This document shows positions 27,673-38,658 of a stretch of DNA of 64,000 nucleotides, in pieces. The stretch is taken from positions 22,871 to 86,870 of the forward strand of contig CAWDXD010000046.1 of NCBI GenBank assembly GCA_963806145.1, read 5' to 3'. A program made the position numbers and the translations under genes. The DNA is from DASXKD01 sp963806145 (GTDB lineage Bacteria; Actinomycetota; Actinomycetes; Streptosporangiales; Streptosporangiaceae). The notes under the pieces were generated by a model that ran no database searches, was not told the origin of the DNA, and saw nothing but the letters and a program-made list of their open reading frames with translations. Every line of letters starts with the position of its first letter. Position 1 is the first letter of the stretch.

Positions 27673-28863
27673 GTGACCTGCACTCTGCACGTGGCCTGGG
27701 ACGACCGGCTGACCCGGTATGACTTCGGGCCGGGGCACCCGCTGGCTCCGGTACGGGTCGAGCTGACCGTCGAGCTCGCGCGCGACTTTGGCGTGCTGAA
27801 CGCGGACGGGGTGACGGTGGCCGTACCGGAGCCCGCCACCACGGCCGAGATCGAACTGGTGCACGACCCCGCTTACATCGGCGCGGTGCGCCGGGCCAGC
27901 GCCGGGGAGGCCACCGATCTGCGTTCCCTGCTGCCGTACGGGCTCGGCACCCCGGACGATCCGGTCTTCCCCGGGATGCACGACGCCTCGGCGCTGGTGG
28001 CCGGCGCGACGCTGGCGGCCGTGCGGGCGATGTGGTCCGGCGCGGCCGGGCACGGCGCCAACATCGCGGGTGGCCTGCACCATGCCATGGCCGGTCACGC
28101 CAGCGGGTTCTGCGTGTACAACGACCCGGCGATCGCCATCGCCTGGCTGCTGCGCCAGGGCGCCGAGCGGGTAGCCTATGTCGACATCGACGTGCACCAC
28201 GGCGACGGCGTCCAGGCGGCGTTCTGGGCCGACCCGCGGGTGCTGACGATCAGCCTGCACGAGCACCCGGCCACGCTGTTCCCCGGCACCGGCCTGCCTA
28301 CGGAAACCGGTGCGCCCGGCGCCGAGGGCTCCGCGGTGAACGTGGCGCTGCCGGCCGGTACCGGCGATGCCGGCTGGCTGCGCGCGTTCCACGCGATCGT
28401 GCCGCCGCTGCTCAGGGCGTTCCGGCCACAGGTGCTGGTGAGCCAGCACGGCTGCGACACGCACTGGACCGACCCGCTCGCCAACCTGGAGCTGAGCATC
28501 GACGCGCAGCGGGCCGCCCATGCCGCGATCCACCAGCTGGCCCACGAGACCGCGGCCGGGCGCTGGCTGCTGACGGGGGGCGGCGGCTATTCGCTGGTCG
28601 AGGTGGTGCCCCGGACCTGGACGCACCTGCTCGCCGAGGCGGCGGGCAGGCCCATCGACCCGCGGGCGCCCACCCCCGGGGACTGGCGCGATTACGTGCG
28701 GCGCCGGACCGGCCGGTCCGCGCCCGAGCTGATGACCGAAGGCCGGCCAGCCCAGTTCTCGCCGGTCGAGGCCGGATACGACCCGGCGGACCCCGTCGAC
28801 CGGACGATCATGGCCACCCGGAATGCGGTCTTCCCGCTGCACGGCCTGATGCCGCTGCCCTAG
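27673..28863 (+). CDS. acuC: Histone deacetylase-like protein (AcuC type)
   Basis: A 396-residue arginase/deacetylase-fold enzyme. GGLHHAMAG holds the His pair near residue 134, YVDIDVHHGDGVQ the zinc ligands Asp and His, and LVSQHGCDTHWTDPLA the third metal ligand region; GGGGYSLVEVVPRTW is the C-terminal signature. AcuC proteins remove acetyl groups from lysines, commonly from acetyl-CoA synthetase, so this may regulate acetate use next to the PHA genes. GTG start at 27673 after AGGAGG. Confidence 0.93.
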   Translation: MTCTLHVAWDDRLTRYDFGPGHPLAPVRVELTVELARDFGVLNADGVTVAVPEPATTAEIELVHDPAYIGAVRRASAGEATDLRSLLPYGLGTPDDPVFPGMHDASALVAGATLAAVRAMWSGAAGHGANIAGGLHHAMAGHASGFCVYNDPAIAIAWLLRQGAERVAYVDIDVHHGDGVQAAFWADPRVLTISLHEHPATLFPGTGLPTETGAPGAEGSAVNVALPAGTGDAGWLRAFHAIVPPLLRAFRPQVLVSQHGCDTHWTDPLANLELSIDAQRAAHAAIHQLAHETAAGRWLLTGGGGYSLVEVVPRTWTHLLAEAAGRPIDPRAPTPGDWRDYVRRRTGRSAPELMTEGRPAQFSPVEAGYDPADPVDRTIMATRNAVFPLHGLMPLP

Positions 28864-28866
28864 CGC

Positions 28867-28880
28867 GGGACCTTGGGCCC
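28867..28880 (+). promoter_or_regulatory. DosR-like box upstream of a universal stress gene
   Basis: GGGACCTTGGGCCC fits the GGGAC-N4-GTCCC plan of DosR/DevR/OsdR boxes in nine of ten half-site positions and lies 54 bases before the Usp gene start at 28934, a suitable distance for activation. Confidence 0.45.
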
Positions 28881-28933
28881 TGGCCCGAAACCACCGACGT
28901 GCATACCGTCCTGGTATCGAGAAGGGACGGGCC

Positions 28934-29353
28934 ATGTACGAGAAGATCCTTGTCGCGGTGGACCACTCCGAGGTCTCCGAGCGGGCCCTGGCGGCCGCCC
29001 GCGAACTGGCCTCGCTGTCGCACGGTGAGGTGTGGGTCCTGCATCTGCGCGAACGCGGGGAAATGGGCAAGACCGGCCTGCTGACCTCCGCGGAGTCGTC
29101 CGACGAGGCCGCGGATGCCGTCACCAGCGCGGTGGCGGGCCTCACCGAGGCCGGGATCAAGGCACACGCCGTGGTCAGGGACACCGCGTTGGGCAAGGCG
29201 GCCCAGGAGATCGTCAGCGACGCGGCCGGGATCGGCGCCGGGGTGATCGTGATGGGCTCACGCGGCCGGGGTGACCTGGCCGGCCTGGTACTCGGAAGCA
29301 CCGCCCACAAGGTCATCCACCTGGCGGACCGGCCGGTGCTCGTGGTGCGGTGA
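28934..29353 (+). CDS. Universal stress protein (UspA family)
   Basis: A 139-residue Usp: KILVAVDHSEVSERALAAAR at the start and VIVMGSRGRGDLAGLVLGST as an intact ATP-binding loop. ATG at 28934 preceded by GAGAAGGGA. It follows the AcuC gene on the same strand after 70 bases, with its own possible DosR-like box, so it may be transcribed separately. Confidence 0.93.
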   Translation: MYEKILVAVDHSEVSERALAAARELASLSHGEVWVLHLRERGEMGKTGLLTSAESSDEAADAVTSAVAGLTEAGIKAHAVVRDTALGKAAQEIVSDAAGIGAGVIVMGSRGRGDLAGLVLGSTAHKVIHLADRPVLVVR

Positions 29354-29453
29354 CCGCCGGCGGCCAACCGGTGAGAGTCCCCCGCGGGTTTACTACGAAA
29401 TCGTCATACACGACATCGCAGGACCAGGCGGAGTCGCGGCTGGCCCGCGCTGG

Positions 29454-29942
29454 CTAAGAGACGGCCACCGGGGTGCTGACCACCGGCGGCTGCGCGCCGG
29501 CGGCGGCGGTGATGATCACCAGTGGGCACCGCGCGATCCGCATGCAGGCGCGGATGACCGGCCCGGCCGGGCGCCCGGGGACGCCCGCGTCGGCGGCCGC
29601 CCCGAGCACGAGCAAGCTGGCGTCCTTGGAGCGGTGCGCGAGGATCCGTTCGGCCATGCCCTCGGCGACCTCTGCCGTGATCCCCGTGGGCACCCCGGCG
29701 CCGAATGCGGCCCGCATGATCGCGGCGAGGAGGTCCCTGGCGCGGGGCTGATCCTGCCCGCTGGCCGGGCTGTCGCCGAGAATGGCGTAGGAAGCACGGC
29801 CGGCGACTGGTTCCCAGGCGTGCACGACGTGCAGCGTGGTGTTGCGGAGCCGTGCTTCCGCGGCGGCCCATCGCAGCGCCGCCACGGACGCCGCGGACCG
29901 CTTCACCCCGACCACGATCGGTTGCTGCGCGGTCTCAGTCAC
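29454..29942 (-). CDS. Divergent universal stress protein with a degraded nucleotide site
   Basis: A 162-residue Usp-fold protein (PIVVGVKRSAASVAALRWAA at the start). The conserved Asp after VGV is Lys, and the G-x2-G-x9-G(S/T) loop is replaced by LGAAADAGVPGRPAGPVIRA, so ATP binding is probably lost. In Usp families non-ATP members act by protein-protein contact. It converges on the neighbouring intact Usp gene. ATG at 29942. Confidence 0.85.
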   Translation of the reverse strand: MTETAQQPIVVGVKRSAASVAALRWAAAEARLRNTTLHVVHAWEPVAGRASYAILGDSPASGQDQPRARDLLAAIMRAAFGAGVPTGITAEVAEGMAERILAHRSKDASLLVLGAAADAGVPGRPAGPVIRACMRIARCPLVIITAAAGAQPPVVSTPVAVS

Positions 29943-30028
29943 GACGGCCTCCAGAACATCCTCGCCCTGGGAACAATCTCACCCCGGCCCTGGTCCCTCC
30001 GCAAGAGCCGAGGGCCCTGCCGATGCCG

Positions 30029-30382
30029 CTACCGGGGCCGGTCGCTGCCGAGGTAGGCCTCGGCGACCCGCTTGGGCACGCACATGCGCCACGCGTCGAC
30101 CACAAGCTCGGCCAGCTCGGCCTCGTCGAGCCTGCCGAGCCGGGCGCGGACCCAGTTGTAGCGCTCGTCCGAGCGCACCGGCATGAGGAACTTGCCTGGC
30201 TCGCTAGCGACCAGGGCCGCCCGCTCCTCCTTGGGGAAGCCGAAGCCGAGCAGTTCCTCGTCCGGCGAGATGGACAGGAACACGATCCGGCCGACCCGGA
30301 ACTTCACGTAGTCCCGGACCAGGGCCTCGTAGGCGCGGGGCAGCGCCAGGGCCAGCCTGCGCACGTCCTGCGCGGTTGCCAT
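30029..30382 (-). CDS. MmcQ/YjbR family DNA-binding-fold protein
   Basis: A 117-residue protein of the MmcQ/YjbR family (double-wing fold): VRRLALALPRAYEAL at the start, FLMPVRSDERYNWVRARLG in the centre and DAWRMCVPKRVAEAY at the end. The function in this family is not established. It lies 5 bases downstream of the NAD-dependent epimerase gene on the same strand, so probably one operon. Confidence 0.88.
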   Translation of the reverse strand: MATAQDVRRLALALPRAYEALVRDYVKFRVGRIVFLSISPDEELLGFGFPKEERAALVASEPGKFLMPVRSDERYNWVRARLGRLDEAELAELVVDAWRMCVPKRVAEAYLGSDRPR

Positions 30383-30387
30383 GCCGC

Positions 30388-31383
30388 TCAGCCCCCCGGC
30401 CGCCAGGCCTCGGCCAGCTTGTCGCTCACCGCATCGACCCCGGCGTCGATCCGCTGCCTGGACCGGTCCTCGTCGTACCAGGCGACGATCTCCCTGGCGC
30501 CCTGCTCGAACGGTATGACCGCCCGGTAGCCGGGCACCACGCCGCGCAGCTTGGCGTTGTCGAACACCATAGAGTGCGCCTTGTCGCCGAGCAGGGTCGC
30601 GCCCCAGACGGGGTCGGCGGCGGCGATCACGTCCGAGGGCACGTGCACGATGTCCGCCTCGGCCCCGGCGGCGGCCGCCAGGGCATGGGTGATCTGGTCC
30701 CAGGTGAGCACGTCGCCGGAGGTGATCTGGAAGCTATCGCCGAGGGTGCGGGGGTGCCCGAGCAGCGGCACGAAGCCCTGCGCGAAGTCCTCGTGGTGGG
30801 TCAGCGTCCACAGGGAGGTGCCGTCGCCGTGCACGATGACCGGCTTGCCCTGCCGCATCCGGGCCAGGGCCGTCCAGCCGCCGTGCAGCGGCACATTTGT
30901 CTTGTCATAGGTGTGTGACGGCCGCACGATCGTCGCCGGGAACCCCTCATCCCGGTAGGCCGCCCGGAGCAGTTCCTCGCAGGCGATCTTGTCACGGGAG
31001 TACTGCAGGTAGGGATTGCGTAGCGGCGTGGACTCGGTCACCGGGACCCGGGACGGCGGTGTCTGGTACGCCGACGCCGAGCTGATGAACACGTACTGCC
31101 CGGCCCGGCCGCGGAACGTGCCGATGTCGGCCCGGACATGCCCGGGGGTGTAGGCGACCCAGTCCACCACCGCGTCGAAGTCGCGGCCGCCCAGCGCGTC
31201 CCGGACGCTGGCCGGGTCCCTGGCGTCGCCGCGCAGCACCGTCGCCTCCGGGGGCAGCGGGCGGTCGGCGCTCTGGCCGCGGTTGAGCACGGACAACTCG
31301 ATGCCACGCTCGACCGCCAGCCGCGAGCACGCGGAGCTGATGATCCCGGTACCGCCGATGAACAGGACGCGCAAGCCAGGCAT
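30388..31383 (-). CDS. NAD-dependent epimerase/dehydratase family protein
   Basis: A 331-residue short-chain dehydrogenase of the extended (epimerase) class. The Rossmann motif is FIGGTGIISSACSR near residue 8 (G-x-x-G-x-x-S), the usual Tyr-x-x-x-Lys is YSRDK near 148, and SSASAY precedes it. The set resembles SDR_a-type proteins acting on nucleotide sugars or as RNA-binding relatives, so the substrate is open. ATG at 31383; the MmcQ gene follows closely. Confidence 0.9.
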   Translation of the reverse strand: MPGLRVLFIGGTGIISSACSRLAVERGIELSVLNRGQSADRPLPPEATVLRGDARDPASVRDALGGRDFDAVVDWVAYTPGHVRADIGTFRGRAGQYVFISSASAYQTPPSRVPVTESTPLRNPYLQYSRDKIACEELLRAAYRDEGFPATIVRPSHTYDKTNVPLHGGWTALARMRQGKPVIVHGDGTSLWTLTHHEDFAQGFVPLLGHPRTLGDSFQITSGDVLTWDQITHALAAAAGAEADIVHVPSDVIAAADPVWGATLLGDKAHSMVFDNAKLRGVVPGYRAVIPFEQGAREIVAWYDEDRSRQRIDAGVDAVSDKLAEAWRPGG

Positions 31384-31463
31384 GGCCCCACAGTAGGCCG
31401 CGCCCCGGACAGAGCCCTCGGCGCCGGCCGCGGAACACGGCCGGCAGCGCCGGTTGACCGGCC

Positions 31464-32885
<1,422 letters not shown>

Positions 32886-32953
32886 GATCTTTAATCCTCA
32901 CCCGCGCCTGGTAGGTCAAACGGAACCCGGGGTGACCGGCCGGGCCCGGCGTC

Positions 32954-35146
32954 CTAGGTCGAGGTCGGGCTTGGCGTCGCCCCCGTGGGCGAAGGGGTCG
33001 GCGTGGCCGGGGCGGTGGTGGCCGGCGGCGTGGGCGACGGAGCGGTCGTGGTGGGCACGGCCGACGGGCTCGGCGACGATGGCGTCGGCGTGGGCGAGGC
33101 GGTATGCGAATGGTGCGGGTGCGGCGTGGACGTGGGGCCCTGCGCCGGGCCCACCAGGTTCGGCGTCTGCACGTGCTTGCTCGGGGTCAGCAGCAGCACC
33201 AGCGCACCCACCACCACGGCGGCCACCGCGACCACGCCGCCGGTGGCTGCGCCGGCCGCGAACGCCCGGCGGTCGCGCTGGGATTCGGTGCGCCGCCGGT
33301 CGCGCAGCCATTGCGGCAGCGAGGCCCGCTGCGCGGCCCAGCTGTTGAACGGTGCCGCCGCATAGCCCAGCGTCGGGAAGACCAGCATGGCGGCCAGCAG
33401 CGGGGCGGCCAGCCTGGTGACCTGGCTCACCGCCAGGCCGATGCCGGCGAGGCCGAGGACGGCCAGCGTCGACTCCGCCCAGTTCGCCCGCAGCGCCTCC
33501 CACCACTTGGCCCGCTCGCTGGTCTTCGGCGTGCGCAGGAACGCCGCCTTGCGGGCGAACAGGCCAAGCACCGACGCGCGCGCCACGACCAGGGAGGTGG
33601 ACTGCCAGATGAAGAACGCGCCGAGCGCGTCCCGCCAGTTCGCGCCGGTGCCCCGGCGCAGCAGCGCCACCGCCCGGATCAGGCCAAGCCCCACCAGCAC
33701 CGGCACGGTCGCCAGCAGGAACGGGGTGAGCTTGCGGAACAGCTCGCCCCCGCCGCTCGCCAGGTTCACCGCGCCGGCCAGCAGGAAGACAAAGAACACC
33801 AGGCCGAGCAGGTCGCCGTACCACTGGACGCCGCCGGCCAGGTAGGCCCAGCGCTGCCCGGTGGTGAGGTGGTTCTCCTTGTTCTGCCGGCCGGGAATCA
33901 GCGACCGCCAGTGCATCCGGATGATCTGGATGCCGCCGAAGCACCACCGGTACCGCTGTCCCTTGAGCGCCTCGAAGGTCAGCGGCATGATGCCGCGGCC
34001 CCAGGTCTGGTCGACGTGCAGCCCGTGCCAGCCGGCCCGCAGCAGCCGCAGCGAGATCTCGGCGTCCTCGGTGATGCACCACTCGTCCCAGCCGCCCAGC
34101 TCGTCCAGCGCGACCCGGCGGATGAGCCCCATCGTGCCGGCGAAGATCGCCCCGTCGTGCTCGTTGCGCGAGGGCTGGGACACGGCGAAGAAGTACTTGT
34201 AGGAGTAGTACAGCCGCCGGTAGTAGCGGGCGGACTCCCAGTCGCGATAGTCCTGCGGGGACTGGACGAAGCCGATCCAGGCGTCGGCAAACGGCGGGGC
34301 GCAGCGGCGCAGGAACCCGGGTTCGAGCTGATAGTCGGAGTCGACCACGCCGATGAGCTCGGCGCGCGGGTCGGTCAGCCGCCGCAGCGCGTAGTTCAGT
34401 GCCCCGGACTTGTAGCCGGGCCAGTTCTCCAGGTGAGCGAACTTGACCCGATGGCGGGCGCACCACTCCTCCACCGGCCGCCAGAGCCGTTCGTCGTCGG
34501 TGTTGTCGTCGATCACGACGATCTCGTAGCGCGGGTAGTCCAGGCGCAGCAGCGATCGAAGCGTCTGCTTGACCATCTCCGGCGGCTCGTTGTGCGCTGG
34601 CACGTGCAGGCTGACCATCGGCAGGTCTTTGTCGGCGGCGGGCAGCCGGGTCTGCGGGGTGATCCGCCTGCGCCAGTACTCGGTGCCCAGCGCGTCGCAG
34701 ATCTCCCACAGGTAGGCGCAGGACATGATCGCGGCGAACAGCTCGAACAGCCACAGCAGCAGCCCGCCGGCCGTGCTGGCCGGTCCGAGATGGCTGTTGA
34801 TGGTCCAGTCCAGTGCGTAGGCCAGGTAGGCCACGAACAGGAACACGCTGGTCGCCCAGCAAAGGTGGGCACGGGCGGTCCACCGCCGGGTCGCCGGGAG
34901 CCAGACCACGCTCGCCACCGCCACGCCGGCGACGCCGAGGATCAGCCTGTGCTGGGACACCCCGAGCAGCTTCAGCACCACCGCCACCAGCGCGGCAAGC
35001 ACCACGGTGCCGGCTACGGCCAGCACGAACCGGCGGGTGGCCGACCAGTTTCCCGGCTGGCCGGTCCTGGCCCGGCCCGGCAGCAGCAGCGCGATCGAGC
35101 CGAGGGGGGCCGCGATGATCCCGGCCAGCAGAAACGCCGCGAGCAT
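32954..35146 (-). CDS. Cellulose-synthase-like family 2 glycosyltransferase, membrane bound
   Basis: A 730-residue GT2 enzyme. The N-terminal part (to ~150) has several helices, then the catalytic core carries the D, D, D, QxxRW set: VVIDDNTDD, VVDSDYQ, TEDAEIS and GQRYRW. Further helices follow, and a last helix near 655-675 leads to an ~60-residue Pro/Thr/Ser-rich repeat tail that is probably outside the cell and may be glycosylated. Such enzymes make beta-glucans or other exopolysaccharides. The ATG at 35146 is a choice among nearby starts. Confidence 0.9.
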   Translation of the reverse strand: MLAAFLLAGIIAAPLGSIALLLPGRARTGQPGNWSATRRFVLAVAGTVVLAALVAVVLKLLGVSQHRLILGVAGVAVASVVWLPATRRWTARAHLCWATSVFLFVAYLAYALDWTINSHLGPASTAGGLLLWLFELFAAIMSCAYLWEICDALGTEYWRRRITPQTRLPAADKDLPMVSLHVPAHNEPPEMVKQTLRSLLRLDYPRYEIVVIDDNTDDERLWRPVEEWCARHRVKFAHLENWPGYKSGALNYALRRLTDPRAELIGVVDSDYQLEPGFLRRCAPPFADAWIGFVQSPQDYRDWESARYYRRLYYSYKYFFAVSQPSRNEHDGAIFAGTMGLIRRVALDELGGWDEWCITEDAEISLRLLRAGWHGLHVDQTWGRGIMPLTFEALKGQRYRWCFGGIQIIRMHWRSLIPGRQNKENHLTTGQRWAYLAGGVQWYGDLLGLVFFVFLLAGAVNLASGGGELFRKLTPFLLATVPVLVGLGLIRAVALLRRGTGANWRDALGAFFIWQSTSLVVARASVLGLFARKAAFLRTPKTSERAKWWEALRANWAESTLAVLGLAGIGLAVSQVTRLAAPLLAAMLVFPTLGYAAAPFNSWAAQRASLPQWLRDRRRTESQRDRRAFAAGAATGGVVAVAAVVVGALVLLLTPSKHVQTPNLVGPAQGPTSTPHPHHSHTASPTPTPSSPSPSAVPTTTAPSPTPPATTAPATPTPSPTGATPSPTST

Positions 35147-35331
35147 CAGCCAACTCTCCTCGTCATGCCGGGCAAACTACCCCGTATCCTGGTGAACCAA
35201 CGAATATCTGATCAAGAAAGCCGGCGGCCACGGCGCACCAGGGAAAACGTGATGCCCTCGCGGCACAGGCCGCTCCCCCGGACACCGCGAGGAATCGTCA
35301 TTGACCGCACGCTGCTGGGTAGGTGCCTGTC

Positions 35332-36258
35332 ATGACCGATATGGCAGGCGAACCCGCAGGGTCGCGGCAGGAGACCGGCGACACCATCGCGGAGCAGGCG
35401 GCGGAGCTCGCGACCGAGGTCACCGAGGCGCGGCAACCTGAGGAACGGCGCAGGCTGACGGCGGCGTTCGCGGCGGCGGCCCGGTCCGGCGCGCGGGTCA
35501 CCGGCCGCGGGGCGCGCGCCGTGCGGCGTGGCGCCCTCGCCGGCACGGACTGGCTGACCGGGCAGGTCATGGTGATGGCGCCGCGGGTGCGGGTGCGGAA
35601 CCGGGCGGCGCTGCGCGCGCAGTTCCCCGGGCTTTCCACCGAGGACACCGCCGACGCGCTGATCACCGGGGCGGCCCGGGCATCGGCAACGGTCGGCGGC
35701 GCGGTGGGCGCCTGGGCAACGCTGCCGGTGCTGCCCGCCTTCCCGGTGGAGATCGTGACCGAGACGCTGGCCCTGATCGGCATCGAGATCAAGCTCATCG
35801 CGGAACTGCACGAGCTTTACGGCATGCCCGCTCCCGGCAACGTCGCGGACCGGGCAACCGCCTACATGGGCTCGTGGGCGCACCGCCGCGGGGTGCTGGC
35901 GGCGGGCCCCGGCGGACTGCTCATGGTCGCCGGGTCGCCGCTGGCCCGGCGGCTGCGGCGGCGGCTGTACGGGCGCGTGGGCCGCAGTGCGTTCTCCCTT
36001 GGCCCGCTGTTCACCGGCGCGATGGCAGGCGCGGCGCTCAACAGCAGGGAGACCCGCCGGCTCGGCCAGGAGATCCGCGCCGATCTGCGCCGCCAGGCCG
36101 GGGCCACCGGCCTGCCGCCCGGCTGGGAGCCACCAGCCATCACCGAGCCGGCCGGACCAGCGCCGGGGGCCCGAGCTCCCCGGCGCAAGGCCCGTTCCCG
36201 GCTGCGCCGCCGGGCACGGCCCACCGCCCCGCCGCCCGCCGGGGAGCTGCCTGCATAG
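35332..36258 (+). CDS. Conserved actinomycete hypothetical protein
   Basis: A 308-residue protein of unknown function. A charged N-terminus is followed by VRVRNRAALRAQFPGLSTED, a Gly/Ala-rich possible membrane-associated segment (ASATVGGAVGAWATLPVLPA, about 118-140), VEIVTETLALIGIEIKLIAE plus LHELYG, a second hydrophobic stretch near 230, and a basic Pro/Arg-rich tail. The pattern recurs in Streptomyces-like genomes but I know no role. ATG at 35332 with GGTAGGTG upstream. Confidence 0.75.
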   Translation: MTDMAGEPAGSRQETGDTIAEQAAELATEVTEARQPEERRRLTAAFAAAARSGARVTGRGARAVRRGALAGTDWLTGQVMVMAPRVRVRNRAALRAQFPGLSTEDTADALITGAARASATVGGAVGAWATLPVLPAFPVEIVTETLALIGIEIKLIAELHELYGMPAPGNVADRATAYMGSWAHRRGVLAAGPGGLLMVAGSPLARRLRRRLYGRVGRSAFSLGPLFTGAMAGAALNSRETRRLGQEIRADLRRQAGATGLPPGWEPPAITEPAGPAPGARAPRRKARSRLRRRARPTAPPPAGELPA

Positions 36259-36339
36259 CAACGGCCTGGTGTCCGGCGGCGAGGTGTCCGGCGCACACCG
36301 GCTTGGCCAGCGCCCAGGCAGCTTCGTAAACTCCGCAGG

Positions 36340-38634
36340 ATGGCCGAATCCGTGAAGGACCCCTCCCCCGCCGGGCTGCTTCGCGAGCGGCAGTCCGTTC
36401 CGTGGTACACCCGGTGGCGGCTCGCCCGCCCCGGCACCCGGCCCGCATGGCTGCCCACGTGGTCGGTGCCTGCGGCGATGCGGGCGGTCCGCGCCACCCT
36501 GGTGATGCCCACCCTGTTCGCGCTGACCGCCAAGGTCATCGGCGACCCGCAGATGACCCTGTTCGCGGTGTTCGGCAGCTTCGCCACCCTGGTGCTTGTC
36601 TCGTTCGGCGGGACCAGGCGGGACAAGGCCGTCGCGCACCTCGGCCTGGCGGTGACCGGCAGCGCGGCCCTCGTCATCGGAACCCTGGTCAGCAACACGA
36701 CCTGGCTGGCGGCTCTGGTCACCATCCCGGTGACCTTCGCCATCTTCTTCGCCGGCGTGGCCAGCCCGAACGCTCAGGCTGGTGTCCTCGGCGCACTGCT
36801 GATCTACATCCTGCCGGCGTGCTCGCCCGCCGCGGCGAGCACCATCGGCCCGAGGCTCGCGGGCTGGTGGCTCGCTTCCGCAGCCGGCACGGTGGCCGTG
36901 CTGCTGCTGTCGCCGCGGTCGCCCGGGGACCGGCTGCGGGCCCGCGCGGCGCAGGCCGCCACCGCACTGGCGGCCTACCTTGACGCGGCCGTCGGCGGCA
37001 CCGCGACGACCGCGCACCGGGAGGCGGCCCTGGCCGCCAAGCACGAGCTGAAGACCACATTCACCTCCAGCCCGATCCGGCCGACCGGCCTGGCCACCAC
37101 CGACCAGGGGCTGGCCAACGTCGTCGAACTGCTCGAATGGTCCTGCACGCTGGTCTGCGACGCGCTGGACGGCCACCTGGACCTGACCCATGCGGCACCG
37201 CAGGACCGTGAGCTGCTCGCCGCCGCCGCCGGGCAACTGACGGCGACCGCGGCCCTGCTCGGCGGCCAGGACCCGAGCGTGGACACGGACAGGCTACGGA
37301 GCGCCAGCGCCGCCAGCGCGGCCCGCCAGCAGATGCTGGGCGGCGACCCGGCGGACGTCCGCGCCGCCGCGGCGCTCGCCGCGCACGCCCAGTCCATCGC
37401 GCTCGCGGCCCAGGCCGCGCTGGCGGACGCGCTGATCGCCGCGGGCAAGGCCGGCCCCGAACTGGTCGAGGCCGAGCGCCGCCGCTGGTACGGGCTGCCC
37501 GACGGCACCGGGCCCAGGCACGTACCCGGGCTCGCCCGCGGCGCCGAATTCCTGGCCAGGCACGCCAGCCTGCGTTCGGTCTGGTTCCGTAACAGCGCGC
37601 GCGGCTCGGTCGCCATTGCCGCCGCGGTCGCCGTGGCCTCGCTCAGCGGGGTGCAGCACGGGTTCTGGGTGGCGCTTGGCACGTTGTCGGTGCTGCGCAC
37701 CACGGCGGCGTCCACCGGGTCCACCGCGATGCGGGCGCTGGCCGGCACCGCCGTGGGCTTCGTCGCCGGCGCGCTGCTGCTGCTAGCCATCGGCACCGGG
37801 CCCGCCGCCCTGTGGACGGTGCTCCCCTTCGCCGTGTTCATCGCGGCCTACGCGCCTGGTACCGCGCCATTCGCGGTCGGCCAGGCGGCCTTCACGGTCA
37901 CCATCGTGGTGATCTTCAACCTGCTCGCCCCGGCGGGCTGGCAGGTCGGCCTGCTGCGGATCGAGGACGTGGCCATCGGCTGTGCGGTGAGCCTGGCGGT
38001 CGGGGCCGCCTTCTGGCCGCGCGGCGCCGCCGCAATCGTCGGCGACGATCTCGCCGACGCGTTCCGGCAGGGCGGGCGGTACCTCACCCAGGCCGTGGAC
38101 TGGGCGCTCGGCCTGCGGCGCCGGCCGCCGGAAAGCGCGGTCGCGGCCGTCAACGCCGGCGCGCGGCTGGACGAGGCGCTGCGCGCCTACCTGGGCGAGC
38201 AGGGCACCAAACGGCTGGCCAGCGATGACCTGTGGAACCTGGTGATGGCCTCCACCCGGCTGCGGCTCACCGCGTACGCCGTCGCCAGCCTGCCCGCCAG
38301 CGGGAACGGGAACCACCGGCATGCCCGCGCCGACGCCGACCCGGACCTGGCCGCGTTCCGCAGGCAGACCGCGGACCTGGCCGGCTTCTACGACCGCCTC
38401 GCGGTGCAGGTCGGGCCGCCCGGCCACGCACCGCCGGTGCCTGAGGTGCTGCCTGCCCCGGACGGGCCTGACTACCCCAAGGGCGTGGCCTGCGCGGGTG
38501 ACACGCCCCCGTACTACCGGCCCGACATGCTCTGGGTGGGCGAGCACCTCTACCATCTCGCTGAGCGGGGGCAGGCGATCACCGAGCCGGCCGTGAAAGT
38601 GGCTGAGCTGCGGCAACTGCCCTGGTGGCGGTAG
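36340..38634 (+). CDS. FUSC family membrane transporter
   Basis: A 764-residue protein with two sets of about five to six helices, each starting a FUSC-like domain (helices from ~46 and ~420), and two soluble parts (~210-410 and ~590-764). It resembles aromatic acid or fusaric acid exporters (AaeB/YccS type), which expel weak organic acids. The start is weakly supported: ATG at 36340, with only GCAGG before it. It lies 81 bases after the hypothetical gene and 24 bases before the BtpA-like gene, so the three may share a transcript. Confidence 0.88.
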   Translation: MAESVKDPSPAGLLRERQSVPWYTRWRLARPGTRPAWLPTWSVPAAMRAVRATLVMPTLFALTAKVIGDPQMTLFAVFGSFATLVLVSFGGTRRDKAVAHLGLAVTGSAALVIGTLVSNTTWLAALVTIPVTFAIFFAGVASPNAQAGVLGALLIYILPACSPAAASTIGPRLAGWWLASAAGTVAVLLLSPRSPGDRLRARAAQAATALAAYLDAAVGGTATTAHREAALAAKHELKTTFTSSPIRPTGLATTDQGLANVVELLEWSCTLVCDALDGHLDLTHAAPQDRELLAAAAGQLTATAALLGGQDPSVDTDRLRSASAASAARQQMLGGDPADVRAAAALAAHAQSIALAAQAALADALIAAGKAGPELVEAERRRWYGLPDGTGPRHVPGLARGAEFLARHASLRSVWFRNSARGSVAIAAAVAVASLSGVQHGFWVALGTLSVLRTTAASTGSTAMRALAGTAVGFVAGALLLLAIGTGPAALWTVLPFAVFIAAYAPGTAPFAVGQAAFTVTIVVIFNLLAPAGWQVGLLRIEDVAIGCAVSLAVGAAFWPRGAAAIVGDDLADAFRQGGRYLTQAVDWALGLRRRPPESAVAAVNAGARLDEALRAYLGEQGTKRLASDDLWNLVMASTRLRLTAYAVASLPASGNGNHRHARADADPDLAAFRRQTADLAGFYDRLAVQVGPPGHAPPVPEVLPAPDGPDYPKGVACAGDTPPYYRPDMLWVGEHLYHLAERGQAITEPAVKVAELRQLPWWR

Positions 38635-38658
38635 TAACCAAGCAACGGAGGTACGCAG

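Noticed and set aside
33104..35335. 743-codon plus-strand frame opposite the GT2 gene
   Set aside because: His/Gln/Arg-rich shadow of the glycosyltransferase, no family signal.
36340..38634. Possible fusion of two transporter genes
   Set aside because: The two-FUSC-domain layout in one chain is normal for this family.
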